From DATMQA01 sp035566895 (GTDB lineage: Bacteria > Verrucomicrobiota > Verrucomicrobiia > Limisphaerales > UBA8199), in the NCBI GenBank assembly GCA_035566895.1, contig DATMQA010000132.1, positions 1-24,615 on the forward strand: DNA of 24,615 nt, read 5' to 3'. Below, piece by piece: positions 7,529-14,324 of the stretch (its first letter is position 1; the number at the start of each line of letters is the position of its first letter). The translations under genes and the position numbers were made by a program. Below the pieces are notes generated by a model. The model ran no database searches and was not told the DNA's origin. It worked only from the letters and a program-made list of their open reading frames with translations.

Positions 7529-8431
7529 TCACAAATCCTGGTAGCGGATTAATTGGATGCCGAGTGTCTCAACCTGTTGCCGCACGCGCAGGCTGACCAG
7601 GGCGTCGAACTCGTTCTTAAATTCGTCGAGTGAGGGATGCGAGTAAAGCTCCGAATCGCCGGCGGGCAGGCGCGGCAGCAGCCGGGAGATATAGTTCTCA
7701 TCGACCCGGGAGTTCTGCAGGAGACCGAAGACGGCGCGGGTGTGGCGGAAGCCCTGCTGACGAAACACGGGCCGGGCGCGCGCGGACAGGATATGGAAAA
7801 TAGCGGTGTGCAGGAGGCGATAGCCCAGGTAGCCCGAGGCCAGGCGCAGGTTGAGCCAGAACGGGTCGAAGGTCAGGCGCACCCGCTCGAGGCCGAGAAG
7901 CCTGGCGTCCGCGCTCAGGATTCCGAACACGACCGGATGCAGGTGGAGGTGGAGATGGCCGTTGACGTGGTCCAGGGGCAGGCCGGTGGCGCGAAACTTC
8001 TCGAATTGGGCGTGGAGTTCCGCCCGCAACTGCGCGCGCAAATGACGTTGGAAGAAATAACGGAAACCGGCGCTTGCCGGATTGGCTGGGAACTCGCCCT
8101 GGCCGTTGACGAGGCCGGGGATTTGAGCCGGCGGCTGGGCCGAATGCCCGCAAAGCAAGGTTAAATGCAGGCCGACGCCCAGCCGAGGATGTTCCCTGGC
8201 CAGCGCAACGGCTTCCGCGCAGGCGGGTTCGTTAACCATGAGACTGGCGGTGGTGAGGATGCCGTCGCGATGCGCGCGCACGACGGCCTCGTTGATGGAG
8301 GGGGAACGGCCAAAGTCGTCGGCATTGACGATCAGGCGGCGGCGGGAGGAATGGATGGTTGGATTAATGGGTTGTTGGATTAATGGGCCGCCCGAGGTTG
8401 GGCTCTGTGGTTGGTTCGGGACACGGGTCAT
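7529..8431 (-). CDS. hpnK: HpnK/ChbG (YdjC) family deacetylase
   Basis: A 300-residue YdjC-fold carbohydrate deacetylase of the HpnK branch, which is associated with hopanoid gene clusters. The metal-binding pair is in VNADDFGRSPSINEAV (Asp38, Asp39). His89 lies in GVGLHLTLLCG, and His155 and His159 lie in LDHVNGHLHLHLHP; together these form the expected divalent-metal site. The family hallmark TGLPLDHVNGH is intact. Homologous sequence begins at about residue 32. The first 30 residues are a Pro/Gln/Ser-rich tail, mostly encoded by octamer array C1, and no ATG, GTG or TTG lies between 8431 and the conserved core. A GTG at 8434 is the only alternative start nearby. It is coupled to the downstream transporter gene. 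Probable role: deacetylation of an N-acetylated sugar head group on a lipid, inferred from family and context. Confidence 0.88.
   Translation of the reverse strand: MTRVPNQPQSPTSGGPLIQQPINPTIHSSRRRLIVNADDFGRSPSINEAVVRAHRDGILTTASLMVNEPACAEAVALAREHPRLGVGLHLTLLCGHSAQPPAQIPGLVNGQGEFPANPASAGFRYFFQRHLRAQLRAELHAQFEKFRATGLPLDHVNGHLHLHLHPVVFGILSADARLLGLERVRLTFDPFWLNLRLASGYLGYRLLHTAIFHILSARARPVFRQQGFRHTRAVFGLLQNSRVDENYISRLLPRLPAGDSELYSHPSLDEFKNEFDALVSLRVRQQVETLGIQLIRYQDL
8353..8384. repeat. Octamer array C1
   Basis: Four 8-nt units with core GGATTAAT (8361-8368 and 8377-8384 are identical), separated by variants GGATGGTT and GGGTTGTT. The array encodes part of the N-terminal tail of HpnK. Two more plus-strand units of the same family are at 8452-8467, and the same motif recurs inverted in C2 at 8552-8590. 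Confidence 0.75.
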
Positions 8432-8451
8432 CACGGGAAATTGAATTTAAC

Positions 8452-8467
8452 GGATTGGTGGATTGAT
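8452..8467. repeat. Octamer pair of the C family
   Basis: Two adjacent 8-nt units, GGATTGGT and GGATTGAT, lie just upstream of the hpnK start codon. They have the same orientation as C1. Thirteen of their 16 bases match the reverse complement of 8568-8583 in C2. Confidence 0.55.
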
Positions 8468-8551
8468 AGACCCAGGGGTCGAATGCCACCGCACCGCCCT
8501 TGCCAAATTGCTCGCAGGCCGCGCGCCGATGCCGGTTTGACGTGTCGGCTG

Positions 8552-8590
8552 CATTAATCCATTAACCCACTAATCCACAAATCCATTACC
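8552..8590. repeat. Octamer array C2, inverted relative to C1
   Basis: Five 8-nt units (the last lacks one base) with consensus CATTAATC, including CATTAACC and CACTAATC. It ends 6 bp from the hpnD stop codon. Its unit is the reverse complement of the C1 unit, so C1 and C2 are opposed arrays around a unique spacer in the hpnD-hpnK gap. Confidence 0.8.
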
Positions 8591-8596
8591 GGCCGC

Positions 8597-9463
8597 CTAC
8601 CCCCCGTAGGCTGGGGAGACGGCGCCAGAGACCAGCCGACACCAGGTCCGCAACACGAGAAGGAGTTTGTGGGCTTTGTTGAGCCGGGTCAGCTCGGGGC
8701 CGAAGACACGGAAGCGTTCGCGTTCGAGCTTGCGGAGCAGCCGCCAATAGACCGAGCCCATCAGCTCCGCCGCGACCATGGACCGGCGGTCGGCGGCGGG
8801 CAGGCTTTCGCGTGCCAGGCGGTAAAATTGACGGGCGCGCTGGGCGACGCTGCCGGCCAGTTGCACGAACCTTTCGGAGTATTCGAGGCGGAGGATTTCT
8901 TCCGGCGCGACCTGAAAGCGGCTCAGCTCGGCGAGGGGCAGGTAGATGCGGCCGCGTTCGGCGTCGGCGCGGATGTCGCGCAGGATGTTGGTGAGTTGGA
9001 GGGCTTTGCCGAGGTAAACGGCGTAATCGCGGCAAGCGGCATCGGCGTAGCCGAAGATTTCGATGCTCAAAAGGCCCACGACTGACGCAACCCGGTAGCA
9101 ATAGAGGTCCAGTTGTTCGTAGGTTTCGTAACGTTTGATGTCGAGGTCCATCTCGACGCCCTGGAGCAGGGCGTCAAAGTGGGCGAAAGGCAACTGGTAT
9201 CGGCGAATGACCGGCTGCAGCTCGCGATTAACGGGAAATTCGGGGAGTTCGGTGCCACAGGCGAGGCGGACGTCGGCGCGCCAGGCGGCCAGTTGAGTGC
9301 GGCGCTGGGCGGCAGGAACGGATTCGGCGTCCGCGATATCATCGACTTCGCGGCAGAAGGCGTAAAGGGCGGACATCCCGTCGCGTTTGGCCTTGGGAAG
9401 AAGCACGAAAGCCAGCGCCAGGTTGGAGGCGCTTTTTTGTGTGATCGCCCGGCTCTCTTGCAT
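8597..9463 (-). CDS. hpnD: Squalene/phytoene synthase family, presqualene diphosphate synthase HpnD-like
   Basis: A 288-residue head-to-head prenyltransferase of the squalene/phytoene synthase family. The first aspartate-rich motif is REVDDIAD (Asp41-Asp45) and the second is LTNILRDIRADAERGRIYLP (Asp163, Asp167). These bind the magnesium-diphosphate groups of two farnesyl diphosphates. The pattern ALYAFCREVDD, MEMD/MDLD and YCYRVASVVGLLSIEIFGY fits HpnD, which makes presqualene diphosphate in the HpnC/D/E route to squalene. A phytoene or dehydrosqualene synthase is possible, since HpnC and HpnE are not in the window. The ATG at 9463 lies 3 bp after the preceding small gene, indicating one transcript. 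The neighbouring hpnK supports a hopanoid-type pathway. Confidence 0.9.
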   Translation of the reverse strand: MQESRAITQKSASNLALAFVLLPKAKRDGMSALYAFCREVDDIADAESVPAAQRRTQLAAWRADVRLACGTELPEFPVNRELQPVIRRYQLPFAHFDALLQGVEMDLDIKRYETYEQLDLYCYRVASVVGLLSIEIFGYADAACRDYAVYLGKALQLTNILRDIRADAERGRIYLPLAELSRFQVAPEEILRLEYSERFVQLAGSVAQRARQFYRLARESLPAADRRSMVAAELMGSVYWRLLRKLERERFRVFGPELTRLNKAHKLLLVLRTWCRLVSGAVSPAYGG

Positions 9464-9466
9464 AGA

Positions 9467-9823
9467 TCAAGGGAATGCTTCGGGCGGGTTGTCGCTGCGC
9501 AACGGGGGCAGGCCGCTGGTCTCGGCCAAGGTCGGATTGCGGGGAAGGTGGTCCCGGCGGCGTTTTCGGCGCCGATGGCGTTTCGGGGTAGCCGTGGGCG
9601 CTGGATGGCCCTGGACCGTGGCGGGAGAGCCTCCACCGTGTTGGCCGGAATGAGTGCGCACAACATGCACCCGCCGCCGCCGGCGCCTCCGAAAATAGAC
9701 CGCCCAAATTACCACCCCCACGACAACCACGGCCAGGGCGCCGAGGATGATGAAATGCTCGCGGGTGGCATCGCTCATCTGGCGCATACCGGAGAGTGCC
9801 TCATCAAGAGTAAGCGGGTGCAT
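9467..9823 (-). CDS. Small single-pass membrane protein with Arg-rich juxtamembrane cluster
   Basis: An unrecognised 118-residue protein. The visible architecture is a short acidic/neutral head, one strong membrane helix (FIILGALAVVVVGVVIWAVYF, about residues 24-44), then an unbroken run of seven Arg followed by VHVV. A cytoplasmic basic, Pro-rich tail includes a second cluster, KRHRRRKRRR. By the positive-inside rule the N-terminus faces out and the tail is cytoplasmic, where it could contact phospholipid or nucleic acid. Starts at 9787 or 9778 (MRQMSDATREHF) are also plausible and would still retain the helix. It lies 12 bp after the response regulator and 3 bp before hpnD, so it is inside the operon. 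No function can be assigned. Confidence 0.6.
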   Translation of the reverse strand: MHPLTLDEALSGMRQMSDATREHFIILGALAVVVVGVVIWAVYFRRRRRRRVHVVRTHSGQHGGGSPATVQGHPAPTATPKRHRRRKRRRDHLPRNPTLAETSGLPPLRSDNPPEAFP

Positions 9824-9835
9824 AGCGGCAAGCGT

Positions 9836-11266
9836 TCAGGAGGAGTGTTCCTTCTCGGCGGAGGCGAGCGGTTCGGCTTCCCCCCCGGCGCTCTCAGCAA
9901 TGTTTAACCGTTGCATGCGATACCGTAAGGCGTGGCGGCTGATTTTCAATTGGTCGGCGGTCTTGGCCAGGTTGTAATGATTGTGTTCGAGGATGGCCGC
10001 AACCAACTCGCGCTCGTACTGGGACATCATTTCATCCAGGGAACCGGTGGCAACCAGTTTGGACGAGGCCTGTTTGTGCAGGCCGGCTTCGAGCTGGAAA
10101 TCGGGCAGGCTGGCGGACTGAATCTCCCGGCTGGTTTCGAGGATCAAGGCCCGCTCGATGACATTGCGCAACTCCCGCACATTGCCGGGCCAATGATGGG
10201 AGACCAGTTTCTGGCGGGCAGGGTGCGAAAGGCCGCGGGTGGCTTTGTTCATCGAGACACCGAAGTTTTTGAGGAAATACTCCGCCAGCAACAAAACGTC
10301 TTCGCCCCGCTCACGGAGGGGGGGCAACCTGAGCTGCACGACGTTGAGGCGATGAAACAAGTCTTCGCGGAATTGGTCCTGGGCAATTGCTTTGATGATG
10401 TCGCGATTGGTCGCGGCGATGAGCCGGACATTAACGCGAAGTTCCTGGGTGCCGCCGACCCGCGTAAAAGTGCCATCTTCGAGGAAGCGGAGCAGTTTGG
10501 CCTGAAGCGGCCGGCTCATATCGGCAATCTCATCCAGGAAGATCGTGCCGTGATCGGCCTCTTCGACGCGTCCGGGCTTTTGCTTGAGGGCGCCGGTAAA
10601 GGCGCCTTTTTCGTGACCGAACAACTCGCTTTCGAGAAGGGTTTCAGGAATGGCGGCACAATTGATGCGGACGTAGCTGGCCTGGGCGCGCTGGCTCAAG
10701 GTGTGGAGGGCGCCGGCGACCAATTCCTTGCCGGTGCCACTCTCGCCCAGCACCAGCACGCGGGCGTCGGTCGGGGCGACCGTTTGGATGAGCTGACGCA
10801 GCTCGCGCATTTTGGCACATTCGCCAACCATCTGTTCGAGGCGGAAGATCTCGCTAGCGCGGGCGCGGAGGCTGGCGTTTTCCTGGAGGAGGCGATGGCG
10901 CTCGGCGCAACGGGCTACGGCATGGAGAAGTTCCTCCGGGGCAAAGGGCTTGGCCAGGTAGTCGATGGCGCCGGCCTTGATCGCTTCGACGGCCAATTTC
11001 GGCGTGGCGTAGGCTGTGAGCATGATCATGGGCAGGTCCGGCCATTGGGTGCGAGCCCGACTGAGGAGCTCATAGCCGCTCATGCCGCCAAGGCGGGCGT
11101 CCGTGATCCCCATGAAGAAGTCTTCGTGGGCCAGAAGGTTCAGGGCCTCTTCGGCCGAGTCCACGACCCGGACGGCGTAGCCTTCATCGGCCAGCATCTT
11201 CTTGAGCGACAGACGCATGTTCTTCTCGTCGTCCACGACGAGGACGGGAGGGAGGGGGAGGCTCAT
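9836..11266 (-). CDS. Sigma-54-dependent response regulator, NtrC family
   Basis: A full-length 476-residue enhancer-binding regulator. The receiver domain (about 8-122) has acidic residues VVDDE, phospho-acceptor Asp56 in ITDARLGG, Thr84 in MLTAYAT and Lys106 in LAKPF. The central AAA+ domain shows Walker A GESGTGKE (174-181), the sigma-54-contacting loop GAFTGA (221-226), Walker B TIFLDE (241-246) and the arginine-rich RERGEDV region. The C-terminus is a Fis-type helix-turn-helix (about 415-455, NLAKTADQLKISRHALRYRM). It therefore activates sigma-54 promoters when phosphorylated, most likely by the histidine kinase encoded just upstream, 91 bp away across array B. Targets are unknown. Genes following in the same direction include hpnD and hpnK. 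I found no good sigma-54 site in the window. Confidence 0.96.
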   Translation of the reverse strand: MSLPLPPVLVVDDEKNMRLSLKKMLADEGYAVRVVDSAEEALNLLAHEDFFMGITDARLGGMSGYELLSRARTQWPDLPMIMLTAYATPKLAVEAIKAGAIDYLAKPFAPEELLHAVARCAERHRLLQENASLRARASEIFRLEQMVGECAKMRELRQLIQTVAPTDARVLVLGESGTGKELVAGALHTLSQRAQASYVRINCAAIPETLLESELFGHEKGAFTGALKQKPGRVEEADHGTIFLDEIADMSRPLQAKLLRFLEDGTFTRVGGTQELRVNVRLIAATNRDIIKAIAQDQFREDLFHRLNVVQLRLPPLRERGEDVLLLAEYFLKNFGVSMNKATRGLSHPARQKLVSHHWPGNVRELRNVIERALILETSREIQSASLPDFQLEAGLHKQASSKLVATGSLDEMMSQYERELVAAILEHNHYNLAKTADQLKISRHALRYRMQRLNIAESAGGEAEPLASAEKEHSS

Positions 11267-11271
11267 GGGAA

Positions 11272-11348
11272 AATCCGAAGGCCGAAACCCGAAGGCCGAA
11301 CTCTAAGGTCCATAGTCCACCGTCCACCGTCCACCGTCCAAGGTGCAA
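11272..11348. repeat. Heptamer array B with an in-register change of unit
   Basis: Eleven consecutive 7-nt units fill the gap between the histidine kinase and regulator genes. The first four follow NNNCCGA (AATCCGA, AGGCCGA). The fifth, ACTCTAA, is a transition, and the last six follow NGTCCAN or close variants, with two identical CGTCCAC copies. The 7-nt register is kept through the switch. It begins 6 bp upstream of the regulator start codon. Confidence 0.85.
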
Positions 11349-11357
11349 AGTCGTGTT

Positions 11358-12869
11358 TCATTTTGCCTTTGCCAGTCGCATCAACGTCTTAGCGGGCAAG
11401 GTTATCGTAAAGCGGGCGCCTTTTCCAAGCGCGGATTCGACCCGAACGCGGCCACCATAAAGTTCGACGTTATGCTTGACGGTGGCCAACCCCAGGCCGG
11501 TTCCCTTCTCTCTGGTCGTGTAATAAGCCTCGAAGATTTTTTCCTGTTTGTCCGGCGGAATCCCGGGGCCATCGTCAGCGATAGAAACTTCGATGGCATG
11601 GTCGGGATGGCAAAAGGCGCGGACAAAGACATTGCCGGATCGGCCCTCGAGGGCTTCGCGGGCATTTTGGAGGACGTTCAGAAAGGCTTCGGACGCGTGT
11701 CGTCGTTGCATGAGCAACGGGGGAAAAGGGGGCGCATAATCGCGATGGACCTGGATAGGAAAATGGGCGGCCGGGGGGAATACCTGCCGAATAGCCTGGT
11801 CGAGCTCCTCGAGCACATCGAGACGTTCGACGTGGCCTTCACTGAGTTGGGCGTAACCCATAACCTGGGTGATGATCCGGTCGGCCCGCTGGATTTCCTC
11901 CTGGATCATTTGAACTTGTTCGGACGCGCCGGTTTCATCGTCCTTAAGGGCGCGGTGGAGGGTGAAAGCGGCGGTGTTGATGATGGCCAGCGGGTTTTTC
12001 ATCTGGTGGGCGAATTCGCCGGCCAGCCGGCCGGCGGAATGGAGTTGCACTTCGCGCACGGCAAACTCGCGCGCCTCTTCCGCGGCCTGACGCTGGCGCT
12101 CCAATAGCACCTGCACTGCGTAACAACCGAAGGTCATCAATGATAACAGCATCAGGCGCAGCAGCAGCGGTTCGGCGCTATCCACCGTGTAAAGCTCCAG
12201 GACCCGGCGCTCGGTTTCATCCAGGTTTTGGGCAATCGAAAGGTCAATGACGCCCGCCAGGATGTAACAGGTGCTGAGGGTCATATTAAGCGCCAGTTGC
12301 GAGAGGGCGCGCGGCACACTGACCGAGTTGCGCACGATCAAGCCCAGGAACAGCCAGTAAAGGTTGCTGTTGTAGCCTCCGGTGACCACGGTCAAAGCGC
12401 CCAGGAAAATCCCATCCACCAGGCTCATGCCAAACACGGCGCCTTCGATAATGCCCGGGCGCAGCCGCCGGAGGTTCAGCAGCAGCGCTGCCACCAGGAC
12501 GTTGACAGCAATGTACACCCACAAGAGATAGCGCGTGTATTCGACCGATACTTCCAGCGTTCTGGCTGCCTCACCAATCCAGTTGGTGAAGTAGAACCAT
12601 TGAAGCAGAATCGCGATCCCCGCCACCTTGATCGGCACGACGAGGTGGAGTTCCATCGTTTCAATCCGTTGCAAGACCTGCGCGGCGTCCGGCGGTGGGA
12701 TTTTCAGCAGCTCGACCAAGCGCTGGAAGAATCCCGCCACGACACCGGCTAGGCGACCCAACGGCCAGTCTGCCGGCCGCCCAAGCCAGCCTTCAGCATC
12801 GTCTCCAGCGACCCGGGCCGCGGGCCCGGTTGGCCGGACCGGCAGAGGAGATGACTTGGGGTCACTCAT
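11358..12869 (-). CDS. Six-helix membrane histidine kinase
   Basis: A 503-residue sensor kinase. Six hydrophobic segments occupy about residues 78-256. They are followed by a short coiled linker (LERQRQAAEEAREFAVREVQLH) and the HisKA dimerisation domain with phospho-acceptor His288 in EFAHQMKNPLA. The HATPase domain shows the N box NVLQNAREAL (Asn402), the G1 box DDGPGIP and the G2 box GTGLGLATVKHN. No PAS or periplasmic sensor domain is present, so sensing probably involves the membrane region itself. I chose ATG 12869 over the GTG at 12884 because the former is preceded by GGGG. The cognate regulator follows directly. Heptamer arrays lie on both sides of the gene. The signal is unknown; the position upstream of hpnD and hpnK makes membrane or lipid status an attractive guess. 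Confidence 0.93.
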   Translation of the reverse strand: MSDPKSSPLPVRPTGPAARVAGDDAEGWLGRPADWPLGRLAGVVAGFFQRLVELLKIPPPDAAQVLQRIETMELHLVVPIKVAGIAILLQWFYFTNWIGEAARTLEVSVEYTRYLLWVYIAVNVLVAALLLNLRRLRPGIIEGAVFGMSLVDGIFLGALTVVTGGYNSNLYWLFLGLIVRNSVSVPRALSQLALNMTLSTCYILAGVIDLSIAQNLDETERRVLELYTVDSAEPLLLRLMLLSLMTFGCYAVQVLLERQRQAAEEAREFAVREVQLHSAGRLAGEFAHQMKNPLAIINTAAFTLHRALKDDETGASEQVQMIQEEIQRADRIITQVMGYAQLSEGHVERLDVLEELDQAIRQVFPPAAHFPIQVHRDYAPPFPPLLMQRRHASEAFLNVLQNAREALEGRSGNVFVRAFCHPDHAIEVSIADDGPGIPPDKQEKIFEAYYTTREKGTGLGLATVKHNVELYGGRVRVESALGKGARFTITLPAKTLMRLAKAK

Positions 12870-12887
12870 ACCCCGGCTGGCCACCTG

Positions 12888-12915
12888 AAACCGAACTTCG
12901 AGGACTGAGATCCGA
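12888..12915. repeat. Heptamer array H upstream of the histidine kinase
   Basis: Four 7-nt units, AAACCGA, ACTTCGA, GGACTGA and GATCCGA, share a fixed GA at the unit end. The pattern NNNCCGA is that of the first half of array B. It lies 19 bp upstream of the kinase ATG, in the coaC-kinase gap. The case is weaker than A to F because the units are few and degenerate. Confidence 0.5.
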
Positions 12916-12977
12916 AAAAATTTCGAACCTCCAACCAGGCAATGCCCTGGAGATGCTAAGGCTGCGGCTTGGCATGT

Positions 12978-13526
12978 TCAGCCTTTCCGGAGCAGCGCCA
13001 GCGCGCGTTCCACCACTTTCTCAACGGGCCATAGCCGTCCCAAACCTTCATAACCACAGGACAGCAGACCTTCTTCCGGACCAATGAACTCAGCCCCACG
13101 CGACTTGAGCAGGGCCGCATTCTGTTGCGTAGCGGGGTGCAGCCACATCTTGCCGTTCATGGCCGGGGCGATGAGAGTTTTGGCCTCTGGGTTGAGCGCC
13201 AGCGCCACGCAGCTCAGGGCGTCATTCGCCAGCCCATGCGCCAATTTGGCCATCGTGTTGGCTGTGGCGGGGGCGATGAGCAGCAGGTCAGCCTGATCGG
13301 CCAGCTCAATATGTGTGGGTTTCCAGCCTTCTTCCTCATCGTAAACATCCGTGATAACCGGGTGCCGCGATAATGTTTTGAAGGCCAGCGGGGTAATGAA
13401 CCGAAGCGCATCAGCCGTCATCACCACCCGCACGTCGCACGCGGCTTTGGTGAGTTGGCTGGCGAGTTCGGCCGCTTTGTAGGCCGCGATCGAGCCGGTC
13501 ACGCCTAATACGATGTTCTTACTCAT
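12978..13526 (-). CDS. coaC: Phosphopantothenoylcysteine decarboxylase (CoaC domain only)
   Basis: This 182-residue flavoprotein is the decarboxylase step of coenzyme A synthesis, converting 4'-phosphopantothenoylcysteine to 4'-phosphopantetheine. The FMN-binding N-terminus GVTGSIAAYKAAEL is present, with catalytic His72 in PTHIELA. PAMN is at 121-124, and the substrate-closing Cys157 is in SCGYEGLGRL. The protein ends at the normal end of the CoaC domain. No CoaB (ligase) domain follows, unlike the fused CoaBC of most bacteria, so the synthetase must be encoded elsewhere. It sits third in the yicC-gmk-coaC order. The ATG at 13526 matches the family start. A separate coaC is also known in some eukaryotes and a few bacteria, so this is not a truncation by itself. 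Confidence 0.93.
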   Translation of the reverse strand: MSKNIVLGVTGSIAAYKAAELASQLTKAACDVRVVMTADALRFITPLAFKTLSRHPVITDVYDEEEGWKPTHIELADQADLLLIAPATANTMAKLAHGLANDALSCVALALNPEAKTLIAPAMNGKMWLHPATQQNAALLKSRGAEFIGPEEGLLSCGYEGLGRLWPVEKVVERALALLRKG

Positions 13527-13553
13527 ATGCTAAGTCGGATGGCATGCATGCTT

Positions 13554-13593
13554 GGTTACACGATTACCAGGTGACAAGGTTACATGGTTGCAT
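13554..13593. repeat. Octamer array D1 (left arm)
   Basis: Five 8-nt units with consensus GGTTACAT, including GGTTACAC and GGTTGCAT, lie in the gmk-coaC gap. Positions 13579-13593 form the left arm of a 15-bp perfect inverted repeat with array D2. Confidence 0.85.
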
Positions 13594-13623
13594 GGAATCT
13601 GCACCACGACTCTTTCGCTGCCA

Positions 13624-13655
13624 CGATGCAACCATGTAACTTAGTAACGATGTAA
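13624..13655. repeat. Octamer array D2 (inverted right arm)
   Basis: Four 8-nt units, CGATGCAA, CCATGTAA, CTTAGTAA and CGATGTAA, complement the D1 units. ATGCAACCATGTAAC at 13626-13640 is the exact reverse complement of 13579-13593. The array ends immediately before the gmk stop codon (13656-13658). Confidence 0.85.
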
Positions 13656-14324
13656 CTAAAACTCCGGCGCCTGCACCCGGCCCGCCCGCATTTTCTCGGC
13701 TTCGACAATCGCGAGCATCCGCCGCAGATCTTCGCTGATGCTGGCGCTGAGGAGCAGGTAATCGAAATGCTTCCATTGGGCGATTTCCTGGCGGGCGACG
13801 CTCAAACGCTTTTGGATGACGGCGGGCGAATCGGTGCCGCGTTTGCGCAGACGCTCTTCTAAAATCGCCACCGAGGGCGGGGTCAGAAACACCGAAACCA
13901 GGGCGCGTTTCAACTCGGCGTCTTCCTGGGCGCGTTCCCGAATGGTGGCGGCTCCCTGCACATCGACGTTGAGCAACACGTCTTTGCCCTGACGCAGTTT
14001 TCCCAACACCTCGGCCTTTAGTGTTCCGTAGCTATGGCCATAGACCGTGGCGTGTTCGAGGAAGTTACCGGCCTGCACTCGCTTGAGAAAGGCCGAGGCA
14101 TCCAGGAAATAATAATCCACCCCGTCGCGTTCACCCGGGCGGGGCGCCCGGGTCGTGCAGGTGACCGCGCGGGTCATATCGGGCCGCGCGGCCAGCAGCG
14201 CCTGGCAAAGGGTGGTTTTGCCCCCGCCGGAAGGCGCGGAAATCAAAACTAACAGCGGGCTGGTCACGGCCATGGCTTTGGTTGGGCTTTCCCTTCTCTG
14301 TTCCTGGGTTTCCACTTTCATCAT
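13656..14324 (-). CDS. gmk: Guanylate kinase
   Basis: A 222-residue guanylate kinase, phosphorylating GMP to GDP with ATP. The P-loop is SAPSGGGKTTLC, shifted to about residue 29 by an N-terminal extension. GMP-binding and lid segments follow: TRAPRPGERDGVDYYF, FLEHATVYGHSYGT, LNVDVQGAATIRE and VFLTPPS. RKRGTDSPAVIQKRL is the typical lid Arg region. The family usually has APSGAGKSSL, so GGGKTT is a mild variant. The ATG at 14324 overlaps the yicC TGA as ATGA, which supports this start and translational coupling. A shorter start at residue 18 (MAVTSPLLV) would match the family length of about 205 better. No rpoZ follows, although that gene often lies between gmk and coaBC. Confidence 0.95.
   Translation of the reverse strand: MMKVETQEQRRESPTKAMAVTSPLLVLISAPSGGGKTTLCQALLAARPDMTRAVTCTTRAPRPGERDGVDYYFLDASAFLKRVQAGNFLEHATVYGHSYGTLKAEVLGKLRQGKDVLLNVDVQGAATIRERAQEDAELKRALVSVFLTPPSVAILEERLRKRGTDSPAVIQKRLSVARQEIAQWKHFDYLLLSASISEDLRRMLAIVEAEKMRAGRVQAPEF

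Noticed and set aside
7637..8164. A 175-codon plus-strand frame antisense to hpnK.
   Set aside because: It mirrors the conserved HpnK gene and lacks any motif or ribosome site.
9932..11392. A 486-codon plus-strand frame antisense to the sigma-54 regulator.
   Set aside because: It is long only because the opposite strand is a conserved high-GC gene; it has no recognisable domain and the antisense gene has all NtrC motifs.
12935..12950. CCAGG/CCTGG hairpin after coaC as an intrinsic terminator.
   Set aside because: The stem is only 5 bp and the nearest T-run (minus strand) is separated by more than 10 bp.
12969..12985. TGGCATGTTCAGCC as a sigma-54 promoter.
   Set aside because: GG and GC elements are 8 bp apart rather than 10, and it points into the end of coaC.
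8353..13655. The octamer arrays considered as CRISPR.
   Set aside because: Units are 8 nt and directly adjacent with no spacers, and no cas genes are present.
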